A stretch of 64,000 bases of DNA from Thermoplasmata archaeon (GCA_003554965.1 PWHR01000014.1:29667-93666); one strand, 5' to 3'. Numbered from the stretch's first letter, positions 18,223-27,463 are shown. Made by a program: numbers and translations. The notes: generated by a model not told the origin, from the letters alone.

Positions 18223-19188
18223 CTAATCCTCCTCTACATCGACCCATAAGTGCAAGTTCCTATAAACTTCACCGTCTCTGAGCAGGAAAAAATTCAATTT
18301 CAAGGGTTCTTCGAACTGGTCCGTCTCTCCTCCGAGTGATATATTCATGGATTCATTCCACTTTTCATTATGATCCAGCTCTATGTTCATCTCTAAATAA
18401 GTATCGTTAGCTGGTATCTCTAAATTAAGATCATCTGGTATGAGTCCTTCAGATTGCATCTCTTCATAGGAATATCCGAGACCTACTGCGAGAGTGTAAT
18501 CAACCGCTTCATGTTCACGGTTGATTATACTTACGATCACCTCGCTTTCATTTTCTGTGCTTAGCTGCTCTGGATAGTTGTCAGCTTCGCCTTCGGGTCC
18601 TAAAACGTAGAACTCAGTGAACCTCTCCCCGGTCCTAGGGGTAGTTGCGATGTGAACTGCTAGTGCTCCAGAAGCGATCAGTAGTACAACAGTAGCGACC
18701 ACCAGGGCTTTATCGATCATATCATAATCTTCCCAATCTGGAGAGTTGACTTCGAATTCTATGCTGAATTTTTCCTCTGCTGGGATCGAATCACGACGGA
18801 AATAAGCCAAGAGGGAAAAAGTGAAGATGAATAGTGATTGCGAGTAAAGTATCGGCAAGAGGCTGATCTCCCAGATATAGTTCAAGAGCAGACCTATAAG
18901 AGGAGTTATCGCAATACTGAGTCCGAAGGAAAGAGCGATCCTTTCGATATGGTCTAAAGGTTCTTTCTCCGGGAACAGAAATGAGATGAGAACGTAACCG
19001 GGGAAGAAAAGAAGGAAAGGAAGACCCAGTATAGTTCGGAAAATACTATCTGGAATCAGTGCTATAACTGCGATCAGCACAGCGGTCATCACAGCGACGA
19101 AAACTAGATCCCATGGATTCTCCTTGATTTTTATCTTCAATTTGCCGAACACCTGTGATTTAAGATTATAAGCTTCTTTATAAATCAT
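18223..19188 (-). CDS. DUF1616 membrane protein
   Basis: The 321-residue protein has four hydrophobic helices in its first half, including the family block LGLPFLLFFPGYVLISFLFP, followed by LDHIERIALSFGLSIAITPL. A further helix (about residues 160-180) leads to a beta-rich extracellular C-terminal domain with immunoglobulin-like features. The ATG at 19188 is preferred; the frame is open from a TTG at 19221, but a TATA-like element (about 19224-19232) would start transcription near 19203. It heads the leftward operon with DUF58. DUF1616 proteins in archaea are often beside surface-glycan or MoxR-type clusters; the function is not known. Confidence 0.78.
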   Translation of the reverse strand: MIYKEAYNLKSQVFGKLKIKIKENPWDLVFVAVMTAVLIAVIALIPDSIFRTILGLPFLLFFPGYVLISFLFPEKEPLDHIERIALSFGLSIAITPLIGLLLNYIWEISLLPILYSQSLFIFTFSLLAYFRRDSIPAEEKFSIEFEVNSPDWEDYDMIDKALVVATVVLLIASGALAVHIATTPRTGERFTEFYVLGPEGEADNYPEQLSTENESEVIVSIINREHEAVDYTLAVGLGYSYEEMQSEGLIPDDLNLEIPANDTYLEMNIELDHNEKWNESMNISLGGETDQFEEPLKLNFFLLRDGEVYRNLHLWVDVEED

Positions 19189-19292
19189 TTTGTTGTCAAC
19201 TGTGTCTATCCTCGATGTCAAGATAAATACTGTATGGCCGAAAGAGATATTAGTGATGTGATTAATTGTAAAAAGCAGCAGATGGTGAAAAT

Positions 19293-21032
19293 ATGGCTAA
19301 AAAAATATTGAGAGTGAATATGGAGGATTTGACGGTAAAAGAGGAAGAGGTTCCTGAAGAATACGAAAATCTCGGCGGTAGAGCGTTGACTTCTCAGATC
19401 ATAGCGGATGAAGTACCCCCGAAGGCTCATCCTTTGGGGCCCAATAACAAATTGGTCTTTGCACCCGGTATCGTAACGGGAACCGGCTCACCGAACTCAG
19501 GGAGGTTATCCGCAGGGGGTAAATCACCCTTGACCGGAGGAATAAAGGAATCCAATGCTGGGACTCCATTCGCAAAGACATTGGCTAAGAAAGGTATAAA
19601 AGCTATAATAGTGGAAGGGAAACCGGAAAATAAAGACAGGTATTACCTTCTAAAACTGAACGAGGATGAAAGTGACTTGGTCCATGCGGACGAGTGGGTC
19701 GGAAAAGGTCTTTATGAAGCTTACGAAGAACTGCACGAAGAGTTCGGCGAAAATATAGAGATCACCGGTGCCGGTATAGCTGCAGAGATCGGTGCTTCCA
19801 ATGCTGGGATATCTTATACTGACCCAGAAGGCATGTCTTCTAGGTACTCCGGCAGAGGCGGTCTCGGCGCGGTGATGGCTTCTAAAGGGTTGAAGTTCAT
19901 AGTGGCCGAAGAACCAAAGGAGGATAGGATCGAGATCAAAGACGAGGAAACTTTCAATGAAGGCAGAAAAAAACTTGCTAAAGCTTTGGCTGAGCACGAT
20001 ATCACCAAAAAAGACGGCGCCCTGAATTCCTATGGTACCGCCGTACTTGTAAATATAATAAACGAGAGTGGTGGTCTACCTCAGAGAAACTTTTCTGAAG
20101 GAAGCGATGATAGGTCGGCTGAAGTCTCAGGAGAAAAGAAAGCCGAAGCTGTACAAGAAAGAGGCGGAGTAAGGCCACACAAATGCAGTCCAAGCTGTAT
20201 AATTCAGTGTTCCGAGATATGGACAAAAGAGGGTGGAGAAGACCCCGTGGGAGTATTAGAATACGAGTCCGTTTGGGCACTCGGTCCCAACTGCGGTATC
20301 TACGATCTGGACACTATAGGCGAGCTGAACAGGGCCTGTAATGATCTTGGTCTCGATACCATCGAGATGGGTAATACGATAGCCGTAGCGATGGAAGGCG
20401 GCTTATTAGACTTTGGAGATGGAGTGAAAGCTTTAGAACTCATGGATGAGATATACGAAAAGACCCCCTTGGGCCGGATATTAGCTAATGGTGTAGAATT
20501 CACAGGGGAAGCTTTCGGTGTCAACAGAGTTCCCACGGTGAAAGGGCAGTCGATACCCGCCTATGATCCAAGATCCATAAAGGGTATAGGGGTGACTTAT
20601 GCTACAACTCCGATGGGTGCGGACCATACTGCTGGTTATGCTATCGCTCCAGAGATACTTGGAGTTGGTGGGGATGCAGATCCCTTTGAAAAAGAAAAAG
20701 GTGAACTATCAAAAAATCTTCAACGGGCTACAGCTGCCATAGATAGCGCCGGCTACTGCCTTTTCATAGCGTTCGCGACCATGGATATTGATGAAGGAAT
20801 GGAGGGCGTTGTGGATACGGTAAACGGGGTTTTAGGTACGGACTATTCGATAGAAGATGTTATGGCGTTCGGAGCGAACGTCTTAAAGACAGAAAGAGAA
20901 TTCAACCGGAAAGCAGGCTTTTCCAAAGAAGACGATAGATTGCCCGAATTCATGAAAGAGGAAAAACTGCCACCGCACAATGAGGTCTTCGACGTGCCAG
21001 ATGAAGAATTGGACTCGGTTTGGGAAGACTGA
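19293..21032 (+). CDS. Aldehyde ferredoxin oxidoreductase (tungstopterin enzyme)
   Basis: AOR-family enzymes oxidise aldehydes to carboxylates with ferredoxin as acceptor, using a tungsten bis-pterin and one 4Fe-4S cluster. The 579 residues include the N-terminal GGRALTSQIIADEVPP, APGIVTGTGSPNSGRLSAGGKSPLTGG and SSRYSGRGGLGAVMASKGLK, and pterin-binding residues near AYDPRSIKGIGVTYATTPMGADHTAGY. Candidate cluster cysteines are C298, C302, C306 (CSPSCIIQC) and C489 (DSAGYC); the first spacing is three residues rather than the two of Pyrococcus AOR. Two MoaD-like genes follow, consistent with cofactor supply. The physiological aldehyde cannot be inferred. A GGTG site lies before the ATG. Confidence 0.93.
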   Translation: MAKKILRVNMEDLTVKEEEVPEEYENLGGRALTSQIIADEVPPKAHPLGPNNKLVFAPGIVTGTGSPNSGRLSAGGKSPLTGGIKESNAGTPFAKTLAKKGIKAIIVEGKPENKDRYYLLKLNEDESDLVHADEWVGKGLYEAYEELHEEFGENIEITGAGIAAEIGASNAGISYTDPEGMSSRYSGRGGLGAVMASKGLKFIVAEEPKEDRIEIKDEETFNEGRKKLAKALAEHDITKKDGALNSYGTAVLVNIINESGGLPQRNFSEGSDDRSAEVSGEKKAEAVQERGGVRPHKCSPSCIIQCSEIWTKEGGEDPVGVLEYESVWALGPNCGIYDLDTIGELNRACNDLGLDTIEMGNTIAVAMEGGLLDFGDGVKALELMDEIYEKTPLGRILANGVEFTGEAFGVNRVPTVKGQSIPAYDPRSIKGIGVTYATTPMGADHTAGYAIAPEILGVGGDADPFEKEKGELSKNLQRATAAIDSAGYCLFIAFATMDIDEGMEGVVDTVNGVLGTDYSIEDVMAFGANVLKTEREFNRKAGFSKEDDRLPEFMKEEKLPPHNEVFDVPDEELDSVWED

Positions 21033-21070
21033 GTCCTAAAAAACCTTCTCTTATCTTTTATAACGATACC

Positions 21071-21352
21071 ATGTCTGAAAAAGTGAAGGTCAAACTGTTC
21101 GCACAGATAAGCGAGATAGCGGGCCGTAAAGAACTTTTATTGGAGGGGGAGACCGTAGCTGAGGTCATCGATGAACTCGTCAAAGAAGTTCCGGAACTCG
21201 AGGATGAACTCTTCAAAGAGGAACAGAATGAATTGAGTGAAGACATAATCGTGTTGAAGGAAGGGAGGAATATCAATTACCTGAACGGTCTCCAGAGTGA
21301 AGTTGGAAAAGGTGACAACATATCTATATTTCCCGTTGTTGGAGGCGGTTGA
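21071..21352 (+). CDS. MoaD/ThiS-like sulfur carrier protein
   Basis: This 93-residue beta-grasp protein starts MSEKVKVKLFAQISEIAGRKE and ends in Val-Gly-Gly-Gly, giving the C-terminal Gly-Gly that is adenylated and thiocarboxylated in sulfur carriers. In molybdopterin or tungstopterin synthesis MoaD gives sulfur to the dithiolene. Its position directly after the aldehyde ferredoxin oxidoreductase gene supports that role. The frame is open from 21020 within the oxidoreductase gene, but the ATG at 21071 gives the family start, and a TATA-like element is just upstream. Confidence 0.88.
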   Translation: MSEKVKVKLFAQISEIAGRKELLLEGETVAEVIDELVKEVPELEDELFKEEQNELSEDIIVLKEGRNINYLNGLQSEVGKGDNISIFPVVGGG

Positions 21353-21369
21353 AGAAAAGGAGCATAAAC

Positions 21370-21651
21370 ATGCGTATAGATGTAATACTTTATGGAAAAC
21401 TAGGTAAAAAGGTGGAAGGCTATGACGACACTTTGGGATCTCTTGCAAAGATAGAACTTGAGCTTGAAAAAGAACTGCAGATAGCCCAAGTTATGAAAAG
21501 ATTGGATATAAGAGAGGAAGAAGTGAGCCACATATTTCTTAACAGAGAATATTCTCATCCTGAAAGGGTGGTGGAAGATGGGGACAGGTTGGCCCTTTTT
21601 CCTAAAGATATGGCTCTGCTTTACAAATGGTATTTCTCTAAAAAGAGATAA
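21370..21651 (+). CDS. Second MoaD-like beta-grasp protein lacking terminal Gly-Gly
   Basis: The 93-residue protein resembles MoaD/ThiS in its first strand (MRIDVILYGKLGKKVEGYD) and in VVEDGDRLALFPKDM, but where a sulfur carrier would end in Gly-Gly it has ALLYKWYFSKKR. It cannot therefore act as an ordinary activated carrier. Similar proteins beside AOR genes have been seen by me only as a general pattern, so the role is left open; a structural or cofactor-insertion partner of the oxidoreductase is possible. The ATG at 21370 has GGAG seven bases upstream, and it directly follows the first MoaD gene. Confidence 0.7.
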   Translation: MRIDVILYGKLGKKVEGYDDTLGSLAKIELELEKELQIAQVMKRLDIREEEVSHIFLNREYSHPERVVEDGDRLALFPKDMALLYKWYFSKKR

Positions 21652-21692
21652 ATAGTGCAAGTTCAAAAATTGGCTAAAGGGAGTTGAAAAAG

Positions 21693-22094
21693 ATGCTTGT
21701 GATGGAATTCGACGGGTCATGCAAAAATAATCCTGGCGGATCGGGAGGATATGGGGTCGTCATAAAAGAAGATGGTAGGATAATAGATGAATTGGCAGGT
21801 AGCCTCAAAGCCAGAGATGGCATGACGAACAACAGAGCGGAGTATATAGCGCTGATAATAGGTCTCAAGTATCTCAAGGCACATTATCCCGAACATTCTA
21901 TAATCTGTAGAGGTGACTCCAAACTCGTCATATATCAGATGACCGGTGAATACAGCGTTAACAGTGATAATCTCTTCGATCTCTGGAAAAGAGCCTCTAA
22001 AGTAGCAAACGTCATGAACGTCTCTTTCGAGTGGATAGAAAGAGAGAGAAATAAGAGAGCCGATGAGCTGAGCAGAAGAAAGATGACGGTTTAA
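21693..22094 (+). CDS. Ribonuclease HI family protein
   Basis: The 133-residue protein is a type 1 RNase H that cleaves the RNA strand of RNA-DNA hybrids. The four acidic residues are visible: Asp in MEFDGSCKNNPG, Glu in MTNNRAEYIAL, Asp in CRGDSKLV, and Asp in KRADELSR. The first block continues with GGSGGYGVVI, typical of the archaeal and bacterial short form without an N-terminal hybrid-binding domain. The ATG at 21693 has GGGAG nine bases upstream. It ends with a four-base overlap of the convergent M32 peptidase stop. Confidence 0.9.
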   Translation: MLVMEFDGSCKNNPGGSGGYGVVIKEDGRIIDELAGSLKARDGMTNNRAEYIALIIGLKYLKAHYPEHSIICRGDSKLVIYQMTGEYSVNSDNLFDLWKRASKVANVMNVSFEWIERERNKRADELSRRKMTV

Positions 22095-23590
22095 ACTAGC
22101 CCATAGATCGGCTCATATTTTTCTTTCAGATATTCTATATGATAGTTCTCGTTCAACCCTTCTCCAGTCAGTCTTTTGGTCATCTCTTCCGCTTTATACC
22201 TTCTACCGTGCTGATGTATGTTATCTCTTAACCATTCTCTGAGTTGTTGGAATCTCCCTTCATAGATGTTCTGCTTTAGGCCGCTGATATCATCTTTCGC
22301 ACTCTGAAATATCTGTGCTGAATACAGGTTCCCCAAAGCATAAGAAGGGAAATATCCGAACTGACCTGCGGACCAGTGGACGTCTTGAAGAACGCCGTGA
22401 GATGGATCTTCAGGCACTATATCGAGGTATTCCTCCATCTTATTTTCCCAAACGACTTTACTCTCTTCAGGCTCTATTTCTTCCCTGAAAAGTCCCAGCT
22501 CTAGATCATACCGGAGGGCTATGTGGAGATTGTAGGTGACCTCGTCTGCTTCAACCCTGATGAAGGTAGGTTTAACTCTGTTTATCCTCCTGTAAAAATC
22601 CTCTTTTGAAACGTCTTTTAAATTAGAGAATTCGCTCTGTAGTTTTGGGAAAAGATAATCCATAAATTCCTGACTCCTGCCGACGAAATTTTCCCACAAA
22701 CGAGATTGAGATTCATGAAAACCCATAGATATTCTCTTTCCTAAAGGATGTCCGTACCATTCTGGAGGTAGACCCTGTTCGTAAAGAGCGTGCCCAGTCT
22801 CGTGCATCAGGCTGAAAAGAGAAGTGAGATTATCTTCTGAATATCTGTTGGTTATCCTAACATCATCGTCCATGCCGATGGTGAAGGGATGCACCGTCTC
22901 ATCCAACCTTCCATGATCGTAATCGTAACCGAGGTCAGCTGCCAATTCTCTGCAGATACTTTTCTGCTTTTCTATCGGAAATTTTTTTCCTTTGAATACG
23001 CCCTCTCCCGGTTTTTTGTTAATTGATAACATTTCTGAAACTATAGAGCTCAGTTCTTTTTTCATTGGTTCAAAGATACTTTCGATCTTCTCAGCGGTGA
23101 AACCCGGTTCAAATTCCTCTACAAGTGCATCATAAGGTTCATTTTCGTAGCCGATGTATTCTGCGACCTCTTTCTTCAATTCTATCTGCTTTTCTAGATG
23201 AGGTAAAAAAAGTTCAAAATCTGACTTCTCCCTAGCTTTTTCCCATGCAGACTGAGACTTAGTGGAGACCTTTGACATCTCCTGGATGAGATCATCAGGA
23301 ACCTTATACTTCCTCTCAAAATCCCTGGTCATCTCTCTTACCGCAGCTTTTTCTACATCGTCCAGTTCAGCCTGCTTGGATTCTTTGTTCAATTTTTCTA
23401 TACATTCTTTGGTTTTCTCAGATGTGAGCTTTTTGTGGTACAGACTAGAAAGTTCAGCTTTTGTTTTAGAACGCCCTTCAAGTGCACCTTTCGGCATATA
23501 GGTCCTTTCATCCCATGCCAGAAGGTAAAGAGCCCTTTCCATACTGCGAAGCTGTTCTGAGATTTTTAAAAGTTCATCATAGGTAGACAT
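22091..23590 (-). CDS. M32 family metallocarboxypeptidase (carboxypeptidase Taq)
   Basis: The 499-residue protein matches the M32 family in length and in the zinc site: H263-E-T-G-H267 within SLMHETGHALYEQGLP, followed by GFHESQSRLWENFVGRS, which carries the third ligand. Also visible are the N-terminal YLLAWDERTYMPKGA and the family block HRPTFIRVEADEVTYNLHI in a close variant (VKPTFIRVEADE). It trims C-terminal residues from peptides in the cytoplasm. A longer frame begins at 23668, but a TATA box (TTTTATAAAA, about 23611-23620) lies about 25 bp before the ATG at 23590, so a leaderless start there is likely. Confidence 0.93.
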   Translation of the reverse strand: MSTYDELLKISEQLRSMERALYLLAWDERTYMPKGALEGRSKTKAELSSLYHKKLTSEKTKECIEKLNKESKQAELDDVEKAAVREMTRDFERKYKVPDDLIQEMSKVSTKSQSAWEKAREKSDFELFLPHLEKQIELKKEVAEYIGYENEPYDALVEEFEPGFTAEKIESIFEPMKKELSSIVSEMLSINKKPGEGVFKGKKFPIEKQKSICRELAADLGYDYDHGRLDETVHPFTIGMDDDVRITNRYSEDNLTSLFSLMHETGHALYEQGLPPEWYGHPLGKRISMGFHESQSRLWENFVGRSQEFMDYLFPKLQSEFSNLKDVSKEDFYRRINRVKPTFIRVEADEVTYNLHIALRYDLELGLFREEIEPEESKVVWENKMEEYLDIVPEDPSHGVLQDVHWSAGQFGYFPSYALGNLYSAQIFQSAKDDISGLKQNIYEGRFQQLREWLRDNIHQHGRRYKAEEMTKRLTGEGLNENYHIEYLKEKYEPIYGLV

Positions 23591-23664
23591 GGATAGAGTT
23601 AAGATTGAATGTTTTATAAAATTAACTCCTCGATTTTTGTTAGAAAAAGATGGAAAGGCATCGA

Positions 23665-24465
23665 TCATTTATTTTTCCCAACGATGATGTATCCACATTC
23701 TGTAGTGATCATTCCTTCAAACTTCTTTTCAAGTTCTTCAATCAATCGTTGCTTCGCACTATTCTCTAAACTTCGAGGAAGTCTCCTCAGGTAACTTTGA
23801 TCACTTTTTGCATCAACCCTTTTCAGACAATTTTCTATACTGGTCTTCTCTCGGAAATTAAACTCAGTAAAGTTTACTATCTCTAAACCTGCTTTTTTTA
23901 AGTGTTTTTCGATCCTTTCATGGGATATCACTTTTTTTCCGATGAGTTCTTCTGCTTCAGCTCCGAATTCTCTCATCACCTTTTCATAGCTCTCTTGGAC
24001 CTCTTTGTACCATTCAGGTGAAGGGGCTATTATCCCTACTCTACCATCTTTCTTCAATATATTTTTGATTTTTTTGAGAAAAGATAGATGATCAGAAATC
24101 CAGTGAAATAGATATGAGCTCACACAGATGTCAAATTTCTTTTCGAAATCTGTGTTTATAAAATCAGAGTTGATGAATTCTATATTCTCTGCTCCGATTT
24201 CTCTCGATCTTTTTCTAGCCAATCTTATCATCTTTTCTGAGAGATCCAATCCGATTATCTTTCCTTTATCTAGTCTTTGAGCTATAGTTCTAGTGAGCTC
24301 TCCCGGTCCGCATCCGATGTCCAAAACTCTTTCATTCCCCTCAATATTTAAAGTATTGAGAAGCATATTGTATTGGCACAATTTGCAGGGTATAACCCAA
24401 TCTTCGTAATCTTCAGCGGTTCTATCATATATCTCTCTAACTTTATCTTGATCCAATCTAACCAC
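23665..24465 (-). CDS. Class I SAM-dependent methyltransferase
   Basis: The 266-residue protein has the Rossmann methyltransferase motifs: ERVLDIGCGPGELTRTIAQ (motif I), IIGLDLSEKMIRLARKRS (motif II), and FDICVSSYLFHWISD with LKKDGRVGII (motifs IV-V). The HWISD segment is reminiscent of BioC/UbiE-type enzymes, but no biotin or quinone genes are nearby, so the substrate is unknown. The N-terminal CKLCQYN pair of cysteines is notable and could bind metal. It starts at GTG (24465) or TTG (24456); a TATA-like element at about 24474-24482 fits a leaderless start. Confidence 0.85.
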   Translation of the reverse strand: MVRLDQDKVREIYDRTAEDYEDWVIPCKLCQYNMLLNTLNIEGNERVLDIGCGPGELTRTIAQRLDKGKIIGLDLSEKMIRLARKRSREIGAENIEFINSDFINTDFEKKFDICVSSYLFHWISDHLSFLKKIKNILKKDGRVGIIAPSPEWYKEVQESYEKVMREFGAEAEELIGKKVISHERIEKHLKKAGLEIVNFTEFNFREKTSIENCLKRVDAKSDQSYLRRLPRSLENSAKQRLIEELEKKFEGMITTECGYIIVGKNK

Positions 24466-24600
24466 CTTTCAATGTTATATGAACGTCTTTCGTTTTTGAC
24501 ATCAATCCATTTCTATAACGGAGTTATACTTAAGGCTTTTCAAAATATTATAGATTGATGGGAACGAAAGGAAATTGATATGACTGGATCGAATAAAAAA

Positions 24601-24873
24601 TCAGAGATGATGTTCTTCGAGTTGTCCTCTATCTAGATGTCTTACAAGATGAGTTTTCGCCTTGGATATAACTTCATCTTTGGATTTTCCTATGAACTCT
24701 TCTTGGCAACCTTCGTAGACGCAATCGAATTTGTATCCTTCTATCTTGAATTTCTTTATCGGTAGTGTGCATTCATCTCCGTCACTCAACATGCACTCTT
24801 CGACCTGTTCTTCAATCTCCAAATCGAGATCTTCTAGCTTTTCTTCCTCTCCGATCTTGATCTTTTCGATCAT
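24601..24873 (-). CDS. Small zinc-finger-like protein (DUF1059-like)
   Basis: The 90-residue acidic protein has a C-terminal segment FDCVYEGCQEEFIGKSKDEV followed by HLVRH, giving a C-x4-C...H-x3-H arrangement like DUF1059 or a C2H2 zinc finger. A second cysteine pair (ECMLSDGDEC) precedes it. The start ATG is about 25 bp after a TATA-like element (about 24898-24906), so the transcript is probably leaderless. Its function is unknown; such small proteins may bind nucleic acid or metal. Confidence 0.6.
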   Translation of the reverse strand: MIEKIKIGEEEKLEDLDLEIEEQVEECMLSDGDECTLPIKKFKIEGYKFDCVYEGCQEEFIGKSKDEVISKAKTHLVRHLDRGQLEEHHL

Positions 24874-25011
24874 GGTAAGATAACATTGTTATTGAGGTAT
24901 TTATAGGTAATGCTTTCCTGAAAATAAAGGACCTGAAGAAGAATATAGAAGGAGCTTCATTCGGTTAAGACTCATGAGAAAGCTTAAAACAACACGTTAG
25001 AATAAAAGATC

Positions 25012-25569
25012 ATGTCGGAAAAAAAGATCGACCTCGATGAAGCCGAAAAGGAAGTCGAACTGGTCAGTAAAAGGTTAGCTCTGCTGCATCTCTCCTATGC
25101 AAAGACTCTGATCGATGAATTTGGAAAGGAAAAAGGAGAGAAGTTGGTATTGAAGGCGATCAAAAAGTACGGTAAACAAATCGGTAAGGAAAGGAGAAAA
25201 GAGATAAAGGAAAAAGGATTGGAAACAGACCCTGAGAATTTCAGTAAAGGCGATGCTTTAAGGACACCACGTTTCGGTATGCACTCCAGGATAGAAAAGG
25301 AGAAGGATAAGCTCAAGGCATACGGTTGCGTGCTCGGAGATTTCTGGAAAGATGAGGGGGAAAGTGATATAGGCAGATTATACTGCTATGTTGATGCCGC
25401 TAAATATATGGGCTTTAACGAAGATTTTGTACAGATCCACTCTAAGGCTATAACGATGAACGATCCTCACTGCAAATTTTTGATAAAATCTGCCTCGAAG
25501 GAGCAAAAGGAGTTGTTTGAATCCGAAGATGCCGATTTTTCTCCAGTTGACAATTATTTAGAGGATTGA
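25012..25569 (+). CDS. L-2-amino-thiazoline-4-carboxylate hydrolase family protein
   Basis: The 185-residue protein has a helical N-terminus (residues 1-65) and a C-terminal region with YGCVLGDFWKDEGESDIGRL, YCYVDAAKYMGFNEDF and KAITMNDPHCKFLI, the pattern of the ATC-hydrolase family (PF14196). In Pseudomonas that enzyme opens a thiazoline ring, but many members have unknown, probably different, roles. A TATA-like element ends about 21 bp before the ATG. It is a single gene with no obvious functional neighbour. The family call is moderately sure; the substrate is not. Confidence 0.65.
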   Translation: MSEKKIDLDEAEKEVELVSKRLALLHLSYAKTLIDEFGKEKGEKLVLKAIKKYGKQIGKERRKEIKEKGLETDPENFSKGDALRTPRFGMHSRIEKEKDKLKAYGCVLGDFWKDEGESDIGRLYCYVDAAKYMGFNEDFVQIHSKAITMNDPHCKFLIKSASKEQKELFESEDADFSPVDNYLED

Positions 25570-25694
25570 AAGCATCGAAAGTATCTAGGATTGTAATTTT
25601 TGTTATCTTAGCAAAACTTATTTATAAAACAAGCTCAACATTTAGTAACAAATTTGTACTGAAACGAAAAACAAATTAAAATTGGTGTAATAAT

Positions 25695-26702
25695 ATGTCA
25701 CTGAAAACAGGAGCAAAGAATGCGGTTAAAAAATGTATGGGGGTAAAACCAGATGAAAAAGTAGTCATACTTTCCGATTCTAATACGGCTAAAATAGGTA
25801 AAAATCTGGAAAGTGCAGCCCTAAACGTAACAGATGACGTGAAATTTTTCAATCTTGCTTCATATGGGGACAGACCCTTGTCAAGATTTCCTCAAACCAT
25901 AGAAAAAGAAGCCGACGAAGCCGATGTAACATTTTGGACTGCAAGATCCTATGATGGAGAACTGGAATCTGTGAGGATACCTTTTATAGAAGCCGCATTG
26001 AACGACGGTAGGCACGGCCACATGGTCAATGTGACTGAAGACGTTATGAAATATGGTATGTCCGTTGATTACGAGAAGATAAAGAAGTTCACGGAGAGAC
26101 TAGCCGAAAAACTTGAAAGAACTGAAACCATCAGAGTCACAAATGAACAGGGAACGGACCTCGAAGTAACTTTTTCAGATAAACATAACTGGATCCCTTC
26201 AACTGGAGTCTACAAAGAAAAAGGTTACTGGGGAAATCTTCCCGATGGTGAGATTTATACCGTTCCTTTTACGATGGAAGGAAAGATAGTGGTCGACGGC
26301 ATGTTAGGTGATCATTTTCCAAATAAGTTCCAACATGAAGATCTTCAAAAAGACCCTCTGACCGTAGTGGTGGAAAACAACGATAAACCACATTCGACTG
26401 AGATTCATTGTGAAAATAAAGAACTAGAACGAGAAGTTAAAGAATATCTATCTAGAAATGAATGTTCATCCCGGGTAGGAGAATTTGGCATGGGAACAAA
26501 TATATTCTTAGACAAATTCACCAATAACTCTTTACTAGATGAAAAATATCCTGGAGTTCACATAGCCTTTGGAGATCCATTGGGGAGAGAGACCAACGCG
26601 GATTGGAGCTGCCCTGAGCATTTGGACATGATCCTCACCAAAACTAATGTCTGGTTGGACGGCGAAAAGATATTAGAGGATGGCGAATATCTTATTCTGT
26701 GA
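25695..26702 (+). CDS. M29 family aminopeptidase
   Basis: The 335-residue protein resembles aminopeptidase T/AmpS (M29), cytoplasmic metal-dependent aminopeptidases. Metal-site segments are visible: NLPDGEIYTVP (first Glu), RVGEFGMGTN (second Glu), GVHIAFGDPLG (His) and CPEHLDMIL (His and Asp). The length is a little short of the usual 370-410 residues, mostly in the N-terminal domain. A strong TATA box (TTTATAAAA, about 25620) gives a leader of about 45 bases, with a GGTG site before the ATG. It stands alone between leaderless genes. Confidence 0.88.
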   Translation: MSLKTGAKNAVKKCMGVKPDEKVVILSDSNTAKIGKNLESAALNVTDDVKFFNLASYGDRPLSRFPQTIEKEADEADVTFWTARSYDGELESVRIPFIEAALNDGRHGHMVNVTEDVMKYGMSVDYEKIKKFTERLAEKLERTETIRVTNEQGTDLEVTFSDKHNWIPSTGVYKEKGYWGNLPDGEIYTVPFTMEGKIVVDGMLGDHFPNKFQHEDLQKDPLTVVVENNDKPHSTEIHCENKELEREVKEYLSRNECSSRVGEFGMGTNIFLDKFTNNSLLDEKYPGVHIAFGDPLGRETNADWSCPEHLDMILTKTNVWLDGEKILEDGEYLIL

Positions 26703-26757
26703 TATATACCACTGACAAAGATACCTCAGAAGTTCTATCCAAAGAATTCTAACTGCA

Positions 26758-27378
26758 TCATCTTTCAAATAGGGACTTCAATCTTTCTACAAGATAGGAT
26801 ATGATGTCTACCAGGAGTTTCCAGATCTCTTTCAGAAAGTTGAAACTTTTTTCATAGTACATGGAAGCCGCCACGATCAACGTCAGGAAAAGACCAGAGG
26901 ATACTTCAGAGACGCTCGCATACTGGGTAGCAGTATCTCCAGCCGTCATGGTCTCTCCTACTATCTGAGTTTCCTCCGCCAATATCACCCCGTAGTTTAT
27001 GGAAAAATCAGGAATGGGCACTGGTCCGATAAATTGAAAGAACATCTCGGCTTCGAAGTAATAAAAATCTGTTAATATTGGATATAGGAGTGCTATCCCT
27101 TCTGCAAGATCCAAGACGAGATGAGAAAGAAGGTAAAAGAAGGCTATCAGACCATAACTTCGATACTCGGGATAAAATCTATCTAGGTATAAGATCACTA
27201 GAATCGGAATGATTACTGCTATCCATACATTATGGAAAACCATCCTATGAGCTCCAGGGATGAAAAAATCCAAGTCCATCACAACGGCGAAAGGAAGCAT
27301 CAACAGAACTTTCCTGGTATCCACCCTCAAAGCTAGAAGTATGATCAGTGGTAACATTATGTGGGCGGCGGTATCCAT
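26758..27378 (-). CDS. Membrane-bound metal-dependent hydrolase-like protein (YdjM/DUF457 type)
   Basis: The 206-residue protein has about four to five membrane helices and the family's polar residues: an N-terminal DTAAHIMLP, a DLDFFIPGAHR segment, FHNVW, and YLLSHLVLDLAEG. This His/Asp pattern within membrane helices is that of YdjM/DUF457 proteins, proposed membrane hydrolases acting perhaps on lipids. A large part of the C-terminal half (PVPIPDFSINYG onward) is less conserved. No neighbour gives a functional hint. Confidence 0.75.
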   Translation of the reverse strand: MDTAAHIMLPLIILLALRVDTRKVLLMLPFAVVMDLDFFIPGAHRMVFHNVWIAVIIPILVILYLDRFYPEYRSYGLIAFFYLLSHLVLDLAEGIALLYPILTDFYYFEAEMFFQFIGPVPIPDFSINYGVILAEETQIVGETMTAGDTATQYASVSEVSSGLFLTLIVAASMYYEKSFNFLKEIWKLLVDIISYLVERLKSLFER

Positions 27379-27463
27379 ATTTACATCTTATCTTTGAGAG
27401 GGTATATAATAGTAAGGGTGGGAAACATTCAAATCAAAGTACAAATGATTAAGTAAAGCAATC

